64,000 bases of DNA, from contig JAKZAN010000063.1 of the NCBI GenBank assembly GCA_023053545.1, forward strand, positions 124,001 through 188,000. The letters run 5' to 3'. The first letter of the stretch is position 1. Every line of letters begins with the position of its first letter. This document shows positions 22,857-33,467 of the stretch, one piece after another. The notes under the pieces were generated by a model that was given only the letters and a program-made list of their open reading frames with translations, had not been told where the DNA came from and ran no database searches. The DNA comes from Lepidurus packardi. Its lineage: Eukaryota; Arthropoda; Branchiopoda; Notostraca; Triopsidae. A program made the translations under genes and the position numbers.

Positions 22857-25727
22857 ATGTCTGAAGAGAGAATAATTAGAATAAACAAGGTACTGAGGGA
22901 ATTTAATATTTCGTTAGAAAGAGCCGTTGATTATCTTAAAGATAAGGGAATCGCAATCGATGCGAATCCAAACGCGAAAATTTCTGATCGGGAATATACA
23001 ATTCTACAAGGTGAATTTGCGGGCGATAAGGGTAATAAGGAGGCTTCCAAAGAAGTAGGAGAAGAGAAAAGGAAAGAGAAAGAAGCATTGCGTCTTGAAC
23101 GCGAAAGGGAAATCGAAGACAAACGCAAACAAGATGAGGAGCGCCTGCGTCAGCAGGAAGTAATTAAAGCGAGAGCGGTAGTTACAGGTCCAAAGCAAGT
23201 GGGCACAATCGATTTAAGCGGCAAGAAATCAGCCCCTATTGAAAAGCCAGCGGAAAAAATCTCTGAAGTGAAGCCGGTTGAAAAGCCAGTTGAAAAACCA
23301 ATCGAGAAGGTTGCCGTTCCAGAAGTTCCTGTCGCGACGCCGCCAGCAATCAAGGAAACGCCAGCTGTCGAACAAAAACCTGTTGCAGAAGCAAAAAAGG
23401 CAGTAGAGCCAGTAGCGCCTCCTGTGGTTGAAAAACCAGCAGAAGTTCCGCCAACTCCAGAGGCAGCTCCAGTTGCGCCAGCGGGTACACCGCCTGCAGA
23501 GGAAGCATTTACCACACAATATAAAAAGCTTTCAGGGGCAACACTTACTGGTCAAACAATCGATTTGTCTCAGTTTGATAAGCCTAAGAAAAAGAAAGAA
23601 GACCCGAAAATTGTACCAAACAAGCCGGGTGCTTTCAATGCAGCTAACAATGCCAATAAAAACAAACGCAAAAGAATTGCACCAAAACCTGGCGAAACAC
23701 GACCGTCAACACCAGGCACAACGGGAGCAAATCCAAATAAAATTACGCCAAACGCAGCAAGAAGCACGCGTCCTGGATTCGTAAAAGGAAACAGACCCGC
23801 AATTACTGCTAAAGTAGAGCCTACAGAAGAAGAGGTTAAAAACCAAATCCGAGAAACGCTAGAAAAGCTGCAAGGAAAAGGTGGGAAATCAAAAGCAGCA
23901 AAATACAGAAGAGACAAAAGAGATACGCACCGTCAAAAATCTGACGATGAGCAGCGCTCATTAGAGGAAGGCAGCAAAACAATCAAAGTTACAGAGTTTG
24001 TAACTGTAGGTGAAATTGCAATCATGATGGATGTGCCAATTACAAAAGTAATCGGAACTTGTATGTCTTTGGGAATCATGGTAACCATGAACCAACGATT
24101 GGATGCTGAAACGCTTTCAATTGTGGCAGACGAGTTTGGATATGAAGTCGAATTTATCACAACAGATCTTGAAGATGCAATCCAAACCATCGAAGACAAC
24201 CCAGAAGATTTAGCTACAAGAGCGCCAATCGTAACTGTAATGGGTCACGTCGATCACGGTAAAACATCATTATTGGATTACATCCGTAAAGAAAACGTAA
24301 TCGCAGGCGAATCTGGAGGTATCACGCAGCACATTGGTGCATACGGGGTGCAGCTAGATAACGGTCAAAAAATCGCGTTCCTAGATACACCTGGTCACGA
24401 AGCGTTTACCGCCATGCGTGCTCGTGGTGCACAAGTAACAGATATCGCAATTATCGTGATCGCAGCCGATGACGATATCATGCCGCAAACAAAAGAAGCA
24501 ATTAGTCATGCTCAAGCAGCAGGCGTACCGCTAATTTTTGCAATCAACAAAATTGACAAGCCAAATGCCAATCCTGAAAAGATTAAGGAACGTTTAGCGG
24601 GAATGAATTTATTAGTAGAAGATTGGGGCGGAAAAATCCAATCACACGATATATCTGCAAAAACCGGACTAGGAGTCAAAGAACTTCTCGAAAAGGTATT
24701 GTTAGAAGCTGAAATTCTAGACCTAAAAGCAAATGCAAATAAATCTGCACAAGGAACCGTCGTAGAAGCATTCCTAGATAAAGGAAAAGGATATGTGTCT
24801 ACCATTTTGGTTCAAAACGGAACGCTTAAAATTGGCGACTACATGCTTGCAGGAAAGCACCACGGTAAAATTAAGGCAATGCACGACGAACGTGGCAATA
24901 TCGTCACAGAAGCAGGACCATCAACGCCAGTTTCCGTACTAGGACTTGACGGAGCAGCAACAGCAGGTGATAAATTCAACGTGTTCGAAGACGAAAGAGA
25001 AGCAAAAGCAATCGCAGCAAAACGTACACAATTGATGCGTGAGCAGTCAGTTCGTACGCAGCGTCACATTACGCTTGCTGAAATCGGTCGCCGTATCGCA
25101 TTGGGTCAGTTTAAAGAACTAAACATCATTCTTAAAGGTGACGTGGATGGCTCTGTAGAAGCACTTTCAGATTCATTCTCGAAATTGTCTACCGAAGAAA
25201 TCCAAATTAATATCATCCATAAAGGGGTAGGCGCAATTACAGAAACCGACGTAATGCTCGCATCTGCTTCAGACGCAATCATTATCGGCTTCAACGTTCG
25301 ACCGGCTGGAAATGCACGCCAACTGGCAGATAAAGAAGAAATTGACATCCGAAATTACTCGATCATCTACGATGCAATCGACGATTTGAAAGATGCAATG
25401 GAAGGCATGTTGTCACCAGAGATGAAAGAAGAAATCACCGGTACAGCAGAAATTCGCGAGATTTTCAAAATATCAAAAGTCGGCAGTATTGCAGGATGTA
25501 TGGTTACTGATGGAAAAATCTATAGAAGCTCTAGAATCAGAATTATCCGCGAAGGCGTGGTGGTTTTCACTGGAGAGCTGTCCACACTAAAACGTTTCAA
25601 AGACGACGTAAAAGAAGTTTCGAAAGGATACGATTGTGGTATTCAAGTAAAAAACTACAACGACATCGAAATGAACGACGTCATCGAAGCCTTCCAAGAA
25701 GTAGCTGTCAAGAAAAAACTGAAATAG
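22857..25727 (+). CDS. infB: Translation initiation factor IF-2
   Basis: IF-2 places fMet-tRNA on the 30S subunit and promotes subunit joining with GTP hydrolysis. The 956 residues start with an IF2_N helix module, then a long charged and Pro/Glu/Lys-rich linker (about 50-380) with repeated [12 protein letters not shown]-type units. The G domain has [14 protein letters not shown] (G1), [10 protein letters not shown] (G2), DTPGHEAF (G3), NKIDKPNA (G4) and SAKTG (G5). Domains II, III and IV follow to the end. The linker is longer than in E. coli, as is usual in Bacteroidota. Last gene of the operon, followed by a terminator. Confidence 0.98.
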   Translation: MSEERIIRINKVLREFNISLERAVDYLKDKGIAIDANPNAKISDREYTILQGEFAGDKGNKEASKEVGEEKRKEKEALRLEREREIEDKRKQDEERLRQQEVIKARAVVTGPKQVGTIDLSGKKSAPIEKPAEKISEVKPVEKPVEKPIEKVAVPEVPVATPPAIKETPAVEQKPVAEAKKAVEPVAPPVVEKPAEVPPTPEAAPVAPAGTPPAEEAFTTQYKKLSGATLTGQTIDLSQFDKPKKKKEDPKIVPNKPGAFNAANNANKNKRKRIAPKPGETRPSTPGTTGANPNKITPNAARSTRPGFVKGNRPAITAKVEPTEEEVKNQIRETLEKLQGKGGKSKAAKYRRDKRDTHRQKSDDEQRSLEEGSKTIKVTEFVTVGEIAIMMDVPITKVIGTCMSLGIMVTMNQRLDAETLSIVADEFGYEVEFITTDLEDAIQTIEDNPEDLATRAPIVTVMGHVDHGKTSLLDYIRKENVIAGESGGITQHIGAYGVQLDNGQKIAFLDTPGHEAFTAMRARGAQVTDIAIIVIAADDDIMPQTKEAISHAQAAGVPLIFAINKIDKPNANPEKIKERLAGMNLLVEDWGGKIQSHDISAKTGLGVKELLEKVLLEAEILDLKANANKSAQGTVVEAFLDKGKGYVSTILVQNGTLKIGDYMLAGKHHGKIKAMHDERGNIVTEAGPSTPVSVLGLDGAATAGDKFNVFEDEREAKAIAAKRTQLMREQSVRTQRHITLAEIGRRIALGQFKELNIILKGDVDGSVEALSDSFSKLSTEEIQINIIHKGVGAITETDVMLASASDAIIIGFNVRPAGNARQLADKEEIDIRNYSIIYDAIDDLKDAMEGMLSPEMKEEITGTAEIREIFKISKVGSIAGCMVTDGKIYRSSRIRIIREGVVVFTGELSTLKRFKDDVKEVSKGYDCGIQVKNYNDIEMNDVIEAFQEVAVKKKLK

Positions 25728-25747
25728 TATTTCTTTTATATAAACAA

Positions 25748-25781
25748 AAAAAGTCCCGGATAGCAATATTCGGGACTTTTT
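25748..25781 (+). terminator. Intrinsic terminator after infB
   Basis: AAAAAGTCCCG pairs with CGGGACTTTTT over 11 bp around a 12-base loop. It begins 21 bases after the infB stop and works in both directions. Confidence 0.92.
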
Positions 25782-25811
25782 CGTTTAAAACTAATTCTTT
25801 AAAATTGAATT

Positions 25812-25920
25812 CTTTTGGAGCTATTTCCGGCTGTCCGCTCTATCTTTTGGGGCTTCAGCATCCCAAAAAACTAACAAGATTATGCAAAGACCCAAAAGGA
25901 TGCCGCTTCCATCCGGGCTA
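25812..25920 (-). repeat. Dispersed intergenic hairpin element, copy R2
   Basis: Read on the minus strand it begins TAGCCCGGATGGAAGCGGCA and ends with AAAAGATAGAGCGGACAGC, GGAAATAGCT and CCAAAAG, matching both arms of R1, while the centre differs. Its first three bases (TAG) form the stop codon of the SPOR-protein gene. Confidence 0.85.
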
Positions 25921-26307
25921 TTTGTTCGGTTTCAAAATGAAAGCATTCGGATATTTCTTCTTGATGTCCACTAAATTTCGTTCCGCATCAATTCGTGCCG
26001 GAAAATTTCCAACCCAAACTTTATAAGTTGGCGTATTAAATACAATCGTCGCATCTAGCATTTTATATTCTCTTTTAAAATCGCTTAATGTCTTTTTGGC
26101 TGTCTCGCTGTCGCCAGTATAAACCTGAATTTTATAACGATCATTTACGGTTATTGAGCTGTTAATCCGACGTTTCTCTGCTAATATCTGTTCAAATTTT
26201 GGATCTTGAGTAACAGTCGATTTATTGTTTTGTGAGAATATTTTTGTGGAAAAAAATGCACTCGCTACAAGCGAGTAAAGTGCGATTTTTGAAGGTGTAA
26301 AATTCAT
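25918..26307 (-). CDS. Exported SPOR-domain protein
   Basis: The ATG at 26307 opens a signal peptide (MNFTPSKIALYSLVASAFF, then STKIFSQ) and a 129-residue protein; an in-frame ATG at 26328 is possible. After residue 60, YKIQVYTGDSETAKKTLSDF and YKVWVGNFPARIDAERNLVD form the two half-repeats of a SPOR domain, which binds denuded peptidoglycan at division sites. No other domain is present, so it is a small periplasmic peptidoglycan-binding protein. It converges on infB. Confidence 0.85.
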   Translation of the reverse strand: MNFTPSKIALYSLVASAFFSTKIFSQNNKSTVTQDPKFEQILAEKRRINSSITVNDRYKIQVYTGDSETAKKTLSDFKREYKMLDATIVFNTPTYKVWVGNFPARIDAERNLVDIKKKYPNAFILKPNK

Positions 26308-26408
26308 AATATGGTGATTTTTATGCAAATGTAAAAATTAATAAATTAAGCAAATAAGCATTATTATTTAGAATTATTATAAATTGGCCATTAGGACTAT
26401 TTTAAGGT

Positions 26409-26438
26409 TTTGAGAATAGTACAGAAATCGTATTTTTG
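26409..26438 (+). promoter_or_regulatory. Promoter of the act-cox operon
   Basis: TTTG (26409-26412) and TATTTTTG (26431-26438) are 18 bases apart. Transcription would start about 70 bases before the actA ATG and could cover the eight respiratory genes down to the terminator at 38023. Confidence 0.7.
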
Positions 26439-26517
26439 TGGCTGTTTTGAAAGTAGTAGGCTAAATTTTCTGACAAAACTAAAATACAACAAAATCAGTC
26501 GATAATCATTTTATAAT

Positions 26518-27846
26518 ATGAAAAAAGTGGGTAACCATAATTCGATTTCAAGGATAGCAATGTTCGGATTGGCATTAATGCTAAACATTTCATTATCATC
26601 CTACGCGCAAGGGGCAGCAGCGCCAGCAGCAGATGCTGCACCAGTTGCGGCTGGAGCAGGAGACGCTGCAAAAGGAAAAGCATTGTTCAATTCCAATTGT
26701 GCAGCTTGTCACAAATTAGATGCCAAGTCTACGGGTCCTGCATTACGTGGAATTGCTCAAAAGCACGACATGGCATGGTTGTACAAGTGGGTAAAGAACA
26801 GTTCAGAAATGATCAAGTCTGGTGATCCAGTTGCTGTGAAATTGTTTGAAGAAAACAACAAAGCAGTAATGACGCCGTTTCCGCAGTTATCAAACGAAGA
26901 TATTGACAATATCGTAGCTTACACTTCTGAGCCAAAGGGTGAGCCTGCAGCTGCTGCAGGAGCAATGCCTCCAGGAGCGCAGTCGCTAAGCGAGCAAGGT
27001 GCCGGTGTTTCAAATGATTTAATTCTAGGAGCGCTTGCAATTGTAATGGCGATTTTGATCGTGATGCTGGTTCTTGTGAATCGTGTTCTTTCTAAAATTG
27101 CAAGAGCAAATGGTATCGAAGTAGCAGAAAAGGCGCCAAGCATTTCGCTTTGGAAGGCTTTTGCTAAAAATCAATTTTTGGTTTTTGTAACTTCAGTATT
27201 CCTTTTATTAGCTTCGGGCTATTTTGTTTATGGCTTTTTCATGCAGGTTGGCGTTGATCAGGACTATGAGCCGATCCAGCCAATTCACTACTCGCACAGA
27301 ATTCACGCTGGAGAAAATGGAATTGATTGTAAATTCTGTCACTCTTCTGCACGTGTAAGCAAGCATTCAGGCATCCCTTCTTTAAATGTTTGTATGAATT
27401 GCCACAAAAACATTAGTGAAGTTGCAGAGTCAACTGCTACGCCAGAATACAGCAAAGCATTCTACGATGAGCAAATTCAAAAATTATACGACGCAGTTGG
27501 GTGGGATAAAACAGCGCAGCAATACACAGGAAAAACCGCTCCGGTTAAGTGGGTTCGCATTCACAACCTTCCTGATTTTGCTTACTTTAACCACGCTCAG
27601 CACGTAACCGTTGCTGGAATTGAGTGCCAAACTTGTCACGGTCCAGTGGAGGAATACGAAATCATGAAACAGTTCGCGCCACTTACAATGGGATGGTGTA
27701 TCAACTGTCACAGAAAAACAGAAGTGAAGATGGAAGGTAATGCATATTACACTAAAATTCACGAAGAACTTTCAAAAAGATATGGTGTAGATAAGCTTAC
27801 GGCTGCTCAAATGGGTGGTTTGGAATGCGGTAAATGTCACTATTAA
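26518..27846 (+). CDS. actA: Alternative complex III subunit A: monoheme plus pentaheme cytochrome c
   Basis: ActA carries electrons within alternative complex III, which oxidises menaquinol. The 442-residue protein has a signal peptide, then a class I cytochrome c module with NCAACH near residue 60 and a downstream Met ligand region (MTPFPQLSNEDI). A membrane helix (about 165-185), a further hydrophobic helix (about 217-240) and a C-terminal cytochrome c3-like domain follow, with five CxxCH sites: CKFCH, CMNCH, CQTCH, CINCH and CGKCH. That makes six heme sites in all. The N-terminal monoheme module is extra compared with the classical pentaheme ActA. First gene of the operon. Confidence 0.92.
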   Translation: MKKVGNHNSISRIAMFGLALMLNISLSSYAQGAAAPAADAAPVAAGAGDAAKGKALFNSNCAACHKLDAKSTGPALRGIAQKHDMAWLYKWVKNSSEMIKSGDPVAVKLFEENNKAVMTPFPQLSNEDIDNIVAYTSEPKGEPAAAAGAMPPGAQSLSEQGAGVSNDLILGALAIVMAILIVMLVLVNRVLSKIARANGIEVAEKAPSISLWKAFAKNQFLVFVTSVFLLLASGYFVYGFFMQVGVDQDYEPIQPIHYSHRIHAGENGIDCKFCHSSARVSKHSGIPSLNVCMNCHKNISEVAESTATPEYSKAFYDEQIQKLYDAVGWDKTAQQYTGKTAPVKWVRIHNLPDFAYFNHAQHVTVAGIECQTCHGPVEEYEIMKQFAPLTMGWCINCHRKTEVKMEGNAYYTKIHEELSKRYGVDKLTAAQMGGLECGKCHY

Positions 27847-27876
27847 TAAATTATTAAGAAGCAAATTTTATATACG

Positions 27877-30800
27877 ATGTCATCAAACAAAAAATACTGG
27901 AAAAGTGTTGAGGAACTAAACGAAAATAGTTCTATTGTTGAGGCGCTTAGAAATAATGAATTTACCGAAGAAATTCCGGTAGCTGAGTTTCTTGGTGATA
28001 AGGATTCTTTATCTTCTTCATCCACTTCTCGTCGTGATTTCTTAAAATATGTTGGGTTCAGTACTGCAGCGGCATCGCTTGCTGCTTGCGAAGGACCTGT
28101 AAACAAGTCAATTCCATACGTGGTGCAACCAGAGGAAATCATTCCAGGTGTGCCAGATTTTTATGCAACTACTGCATTTGATGGTTTTGATTTTGCAAAC
28201 GTATTGGTTAAAACACGTGAAGGCCGACCAATCAAAATTGAAAACAATAAACTGCCAGGTGCTAAGTTTGCTGCAAATGCAAGGATTCATGCCTCAGTAT
28301 TGTCGATGTATGACAGCATGCGCTTGAAAAACCCGCAAATCGCTGGGAAGTCAGCTTCTTGGTCTGATGTGGATGCAAAAGTAAATGCGAGTCTAGCTGA
28401 TGCTAAAGCGAAAGGTGGTCAGGTTGTTTTACTTACAGGAACACTTGCTTCACCATCAACAGAAAAATTAATCGCTGAGTTTTTAGCAAAAAACACAACA
28501 GCAAAGCATGTTGTTTATGATGCGGTTAGCGAATCAGAAGCATTAGACGCTTTTGAAACAGTTTACGGGGAAAGAGCATTGGTAAATTACGATTTTTCTA
28601 AAGCATCCCTAATTGTATCTGTTGGCGCTGATTTCCTTGGAGACTGGCAAGGTGGCGGATTTGATGCAGCATATGCGCAAGGTCGTGTGCCAAGAAATGG
28701 TAAAATGTCAAGGCATTTTCAATTGGAGGCGAATATGACACTTTCAGGTGCTGCCGCTGATAAAAGAATCCCAATGACAGTTGCTAATCAAAAGTTAGCT
28801 TTGGTAAAAATATACAATGCAATTACTGGCGCTTCAGTTGCCACAGCGAAAATCCCTAACGAGGAAGCTGTTCTAAAAGCAGCACAGCAATTGAAAGCTG
28901 CTGGAAGCAAAGGCGTTTTAGTAAGCGGTATACAAGATAAGAATGCGCAATTATTGGTACTGGCTATCAATCAAGCACTAAGTAGTGAAGCTGGTTCAAC
29001 TGCCGGCTCACGTTTAATCCGAAAAGGAAATAACCAAAATGTTGCCCAATTAATTAAGGATATGAACGCTGGTAGTGTCCATACTTTAATCATGAGTGGC
29101 GTAAATCCAATATACACACTAGCTGATAGTGCTGCATTTGCTTCAGGTTTGAAGAAAACAAAATTGTCAGTTGCATTTTCATTAAAAGAAGATGAGACGG
29201 CGGCAATGACTACAATTGCAGCTGCTGCACCGCATTATTTGGAGTCATGGAATGATCACATGCTTACAAAGGGGTCATATTCATTGACGCAGCCAACAAT
29301 ACGTCCGTTATTTAATACGCGTCAGTTTCAAGATTCTTTGATGGCGTGGAACGGAACAAGTGGTAGCTTCTACGATTATATTAAATCTAATGCTGGATCT
29401 TACACGGCCGGCTCAACGTGGAATCAAGTATTGCACGATGGTGTTTTTGAAGGTGCTACTTCTGCGAATGCAAATGGTTCAGCAGATTTCGCTGGGGCGG
29501 CAAACGCTTTGGCTTCTTCGAAAGCAGTTTCACCTTTTGAATTGGTTTTATATACTAAAACTGGTTTAGGAGATGGGCAGCAAGCAAACAACCCATGGTT
29601 GCAAGAGTTTCCAGATCCTATCACAAGAGTATCTTGGGATAATTATGCTACAGTTTCCAAAGCTGACGCCGATCGTTTAGAATTGGAAAATGTTATTGTG
29701 GCAAATGGCGGTTTGAACGGTAGCTACATCAATATTACCGTGAACGGTAAGAAGATGGAAAACGTTCCAGTAATTGTTCAACCAGGACAAGCACCAGGAA
29801 CTATTGGTTTGGCTTTAGGATATGGCCGCCAAGCATCAATGCAAGAAGAAATGAAAGTAGGGGTAAATGCCTACACATTATACAATGGTTTCAATAACGT
29901 TCAGAGTGCTACTATAGAGAAAGCTTCTGGTGAGCATGAATTTGCTTGTGTTCAATCACAAAAGACGTTAATGGGTCGTGGTGATATTATTAAAGAAACT
30001 ACTTTAGAGATTTTTAATACTAAAGATGCGGCAGAATGGAATGTTGTGCCAACTGTTTCTTTAGATCACAGTCCGGTTGAAGCTACTAAAGTAGATTTAT
30101 GGGAAGGTTTTGACCGTTCAGTTGGTCACCACTTTAACATGTCAATCGACTTGAATCAGTGTACGGGTTGTGGTGCGTGTGTAATCGCATGCCACGCTGA
30201 AAATAACGTACCAGTTGTTGGGAAATCTGAAGTAAGAAGAAGCCGCGATATGCACTGGTTGCGTATTGACCGTTACTACTCTTCAGAAGAAACTTTCGAG
30301 AAAGACAACGAAAAGAAAGAGAACTTCGACGGTTTATTTGGTGATAAAGGTTCGCTAGGTGGTTTCGGCCAAATGGAAGAACCAGGAGATAATCCACAGG
30401 TTGCATTCCAGCCTGTTATGTGTCAGCACTGTAACCATGCGCCATGTGAAACTGTTTGTCCAGTAGCAGCAACTTCACACGGTCGTCAAGGTCAAAACCA
30501 AATGGCATACAACCGTTGTGTGGGTACAAGATATTGTGCAAACAACTGCCCTTACAAAGTGCGTCGTTTCAACTGGTTCTTGTATGCTAAAAACTCTGAG
30601 TTTGATTATCACATGAACAACGATTTAGGACGTATGGTGTTGAATCCAGATGTTAACGTTCGTTCGCGTGGTGTTATGGAAAAATGTTCTTTCTGTATTC
30701 AGAAAACACAGCTTACAATCTTAACTGCAAAACGTGAAGGTCGTGAAGTGAAAGTTGACGAATTTGAAACAGCATGTTCAGCAGCTTGTTCAACAGGCGC

Positions 30801-30936
30801 AATCAAGTTTGGCGATGTTAATAAGAAAGAAGATCAAGTAGCGAAGTTGGCTACAGACGATAGAATGTACCATTTGTTAGAGCATGTTGGCACAAAACCA
30901 AACGTGTTCTATCACGTGAAAGTTAGAAATACCTAG
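27877..30936 (+). CDS. actB: Alternative complex III subunit B: molybdopterin-oxidoreductase-like iron-sulfur protein
   Basis: The 1019-residue protein begins with a short cytosolic tail and then a twin-arginine signal SRRDFLKYVGFSTAAASLAAC that ends in a possible lipobox Cys. The region to about 730 is a molybdopterin-oxidoreductase-like domain; in characterised ActB proteins this part binds no molybdenum. The C-terminal third is an NrfC-like ferredoxin domain with four cysteine clusters: CTGCGACVIAC, CQHCNHAPCETVC, CVGTRYCANNC and CSFCIQ with a later C-x3-C. These should hold three [4Fe-4S] and one [3Fe-4S] clusters by family analogy. It lies 30 bases after actA. Confidence 0.95.
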   Translation: MSSNKKYWKSVEELNENSSIVEALRNNEFTEEIPVAEFLGDKDSLSSSSTSRRDFLKYVGFSTAAASLAACEGPVNKSIPYVVQPEEIIPGVPDFYATTAFDGFDFANVLVKTREGRPIKIENNKLPGAKFAANARIHASVLSMYDSMRLKNPQIAGKSASWSDVDAKVNASLADAKAKGGQVVLLTGTLASPSTEKLIAEFLAKNTTAKHVVYDAVSESEALDAFETVYGERALVNYDFSKASLIVSVGADFLGDWQGGGFDAAYAQGRVPRNGKMSRHFQLEANMTLSGAAADKRIPMTVANQKLALVKIYNAITGASVATAKIPNEEAVLKAAQQLKAAGSKGVLVSGIQDKNAQLLVLAINQALSSEAGSTAGSRLIRKGNNQNVAQLIKDMNAGSVHTLIMSGVNPIYTLADSAAFASGLKKTKLSVAFSLKEDETAAMTTIAAAAPHYLESWNDHMLTKGSYSLTQPTIRPLFNTRQFQDSLMAWNGTSGSFYDYIKSNAGSYTAGSTWNQVLHDGVFEGATSANANGSADFAGAANALASSKAVSPFELVLYTKTGLGDGQQANNPWLQEFPDPITRVSWDNYATVSKADADRLELENVIVANGGLNGSYINITVNGKKMENVPVIVQPGQAPGTIGLALGYGRQASMQEEMKVGVNAYTLYNGFNNVQSATIEKASGEHEFACVQSQKTLMGRGDIIKETTLEIFNTKDAAEWNVVPTVSLDHSPVEATKVDLWEGFDRSVGHHFNMSIDLNQCTGCGACVIACHAENNVPVVGKSEVRRSRDMHWLRIDRYYSSEETFEKDNEKKENFDGLFGDKGSLGGFGQMEEPGDNPQVAFQPVMCQHCNHAPCETVCPVAATSHGRQGQNQMAYNRCVGTRYCANNCPYKVRRFNWFLYAKNSEFDYHMNNDLGRMVLNPDVNVRSRGVMEKCSFCIQKTQLTILTAKREGREVKVDEFETACSAACSTGAIKFGDVNKKEDQVAKLATDDRMYHLLEHVGTKPNVFYHVKVRNT

Positions 30937-30972
30937 GACAAAAATTAATATTAAGAAACAAGATAAAGGATT

Positions 30973-32376
30973 ATGTCGTCTCACTACGAAGCACCCATTA
31001 GAAAACCTTTAGTTATTGGTGATAAATCTTATCACGATGTAACAGTTGATGTTGCTGCGCCTGTTGAAGGAAAAGCAAACAAACAATGGTGGACTGTATT
31101 TTTAATCGCATTAGGAGCCTTTTTATGGGGTCTTGGTTGTATCATTTACACAATCTCAACAGGTATCGGAACTTGGGGATTGAATAAGACAGTAGGCTGG
31201 GCTTGGGATATCACCAACTTCGTTTGGTGGGTAGGTATCGGTCACGCAGGAACTTTGATTTCAGCTGTATTGTTGTTGTTTAGACAACGTTGGAGAATGG
31301 CAATTAACCGTTCTGCGGAAGCAATGACTATTTTCTCTGTAATTCAAGCAGGTTTATTCCCGATTATTCACATGGGTCGACCATGGTTGGCTTACTGGGT
31401 ATTGCCAATTCCAAATCAATTTGGTTCGTTATGGGTTAACTTTAACTCGCCACTACTTTGGGACGTATTTGCAATTTCGACCTACTTATCTGTTTCATTG
31501 GTATTCTGGTGGACTGGTTTACTTCCAGATTTCGCAATGCTTCGTGATCGTGCGGTAACGCCTTTCAACAAAAAGATATACTCAATTTTGAGCTTCGGTT
31601 GGTCTGGTCGTGCAAAAGACTGGCAACGTTTCGAAGAAGTATCATTGGTACTAGCAGGTTTGGCTACGCCACTTGTACTTTCAGTGCACACAATCGTATC
31701 ATTTGACTTTGCTACTTCTGTAATCCCAGGATGGCATACAACAATTTTCCCGCCGTATTTTGTGGCAGGTGCAGTATTCTCAGGTTTCGCGATGGTTAAT
31801 ACCTTGTTGATCATCATGAGAAAAGTATCCAATCTTGAAGCTTACATCACGGTTCAACATATCGAATTGATGAATATTGTAATCATGATTACAGGTTCTA
31901 TAGTTGGTGTTGCATACATCACAGAACTTTTTGTTGCATGGTATTCAGGTGTTGAATACGAACAATATGCGTTCTTGAACAGAGCTACTGGTCCTTACTG
32001 GTGGGCATATTGGTCGATGATGACTTGTAACGTATTCTCACCGCAGTTCATGTGGTTCAAGAAATTAAGAACAAGCATTATGTTTTCGTTTATAATCTCA
32101 ATCGTGGTGAATATCGGTATGTGGTTTGAACGTTTCGTAATTATCGTAACATCATTACACAGGGATTATTTGCCATCATCATGGACAATGTTTTCACCAA
32201 CATTTGTTGACATTGGAATCTTCATTGGTACAATCGGTTTCTTCTTCGTATTATTCCTATTGTATGCTAGAACATTCCCAGTAATTGCGCAGGCAGAGGT
32301 TAAAACAATTTTGAAAACGTCTGGAGAATTTTACAAAAAACGTAGAGAAGAAAATAAAGATTCGCATCATGAATAA
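30973..32376 (+). CDS. actC: Alternative complex III subunit C: NrfD-like quinol-oxidising membrane subunit
   Basis: A 467-residue polytopic protein of the NrfD/PsrC family with about ten membrane helices, starting after a soluble N-terminus of some 45 residues. In alternative complex III this subunit binds menaquinol near the periplasmic side. Family-typical segments are [39 protein letters not shown] and [13 protein letters not shown]. The charged C-terminus is cytosolic. It overlaps actD by eight bases. Confidence 0.94.
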   Translation: MSSHYEAPIRKPLVIGDKSYHDVTVDVAAPVEGKANKQWWTVFLIALGAFLWGLGCIIYTISTGIGTWGLNKTVGWAWDITNFVWWVGIGHAGTLISAVLLLFRQRWRMAINRSAEAMTIFSVIQAGLFPIIHMGRPWLAYWVLPIPNQFGSLWVNFNSPLLWDVFAISTYLSVSLVFWWTGLLPDFAMLRDRAVTPFNKKIYSILSFGWSGRAKDWQRFEEVSLVLAGLATPLVLSVHTIVSFDFATSVIPGWHTTIFPPYFVAGAVFSGFAMVNTLLIIMRKVSNLEAYITVQHIELMNIVIMITGSIVGVAYITELFVAWYSGVEYEQYAFLNRATGPYWWAYWSMMTCNVFSPQFMWFKKLRTSIMFSFIISIVVNIGMWFERFVIIVTSLHRDYLPSSWTMFSPTFVDIGIFIGTIGFFFVLFLLYARTFPVIAQAEVKTILKTSGEFYKKRREENKDSHHE

Positions 32377-32893
32377 TAAAGTAATTTACGCCATTTATAA
32401 TGACGATGATGTGTTGATGGACGCCGTAAAGAAAACACGTGCAGCGCATCACCATATTGAGGATATTTTTACACCTTTTCCAGTTCACGGATTGGACAAA
32501 GCGATGGGCTTGTCACCAACAAGATTGGCAATATGTGCTTTCATCTACGGTTGTATCGGTTTATCTGTTGCAACTTGGATGATGAACAACATCATGATCG
32601 AAGATTGGCCGCAAGATATCGGAGGAAAACCTAGCTTTAGCTATCTACAAAACATGCCTGCCTTTGTGCCAGTAATGTTTGAGATGACCGTATTTTTTGC
32701 AGCGCACTTAATGGTTATTACTTTTTATATGAGAAGTAGATTGTGGCCATTTAAGCAAGCAGAAAATCCAGATGTAAGAACAACAGACGACCATTTCTTA
32801 ATGGAAGTAGCTGTAAACAATAATGAGGAAGAACTACTTTCTTTCTTTCAGAACACAGGAGCTGTTGAAGTTAAAGTAATTGAAAAGCATTAA
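32369..32893 (+). CDS. actD: Alternative complex III subunit D (DUF3341)
   Basis: The 174-residue membrane protein matches DUF3341. A cytosolic start ([20 protein letters not shown], with [20 protein letters not shown]) precedes two membrane helices (about 50-70 and 95-120) with the loop [19 protein letters not shown]. It is a structural subunit that packs against ActC in known complexes. Translation is probably coupled to actC by the 8-base overlap. Confidence 0.93.
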   Translation: MNNKVIYAIYNDDDVLMDAVKKTRAAHHHIEDIFTPFPVHGLDKAMGLSPTRLAICAFIYGCIGLSVATWMMNNIMIEDWPQDIGGKPSFSYLQNMPAFVPVMFEMTVFFAAHLMVITFYMRSRLWPFKQAENPDVRTTDDHFLMEVAVNNNEEELLSFFQNTGAVEVKVIEKH

Positions 32894-32894
32894 T

Positions 32895-33437
32895 ATGAAA
32901 ATCGTTTATAAAATAGCAGGCGTCGCTTGTGTTGCTGTTATGGTTTCATCATGTTTCAACAAGAAGAACCCTAATTACCAATACATGCCTAACATGTATG
33001 AATCAGTTGCATACGAGACTTATTCAGAATCCGATGCTTTTTCAAGAGGAGGCGTAGAGGCGCAATTACCGGTAGCAGGTACTATCAATAGAGGAACAGT
33101 TCCTTACGATTTGCAAAATACAACTGCAGATTATGAGTTGTCAAAAACAAGAACAAATACTATTGCTCCGGAAGCATACGACGAAGAAAAAGCAAAGCAA
33201 TTATTTAATATTTATTGCGCAATTTGCCACGGCGAAAAGGGTGATGGTAAAGGAAAATTGGTTGAAAGAGAGAAATTCTTAGGTGTTCCAAGCTATAAGG
33301 ATAGAAATATTACTGCAGCAAGTGTTTTCCATGTTGAAACTTACGGGTTAAATTCAATGGGATCATATAAAAACCAATTAAATGCACAAGAGCGTTGGTT
33401 GGTTGCAGAATATGTAATGAAGCTGAAAGCCCAATAA
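32895..33437 (+). CDS. actE: Alternative complex III subunit E: monoheme cytochrome c lipoprotein
   Basis: The ATG at 32895, two bases after the actD stop, begins a lipoprotein signal MKIVYKIAGVACVAVMVSSC. An in-frame ATG at 32880 would add five residues and overlap actD, and is rejected. One heme site, IYCAICHGEKGDGKGKLV, is followed by the distal region LNSMGSYKNQL with a Met ligand. The protein passes electrons from ActA/ActB toward the oxidase on the periplasmic side. 180 residues. Confidence 0.93.
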   Translation: MKIVYKIAGVACVAVMVSSCFNKKNPNYQYMPNMYESVAYETYSESDAFSRGGVEAQLPVAGTINRGTVPYDLQNTTADYELSKTRTNTIAPEAYDEEKAKQLFNIYCAICHGEKGDGKGKLVEREKFLGVPSYKDRNITAASVFHVETYGLNSMGSYKNQLNAQERWLVAEYVMKLKAQ

Positions 33438-33467
33438 CAATTGTAGAACAAACTGATCGTAAAATAT

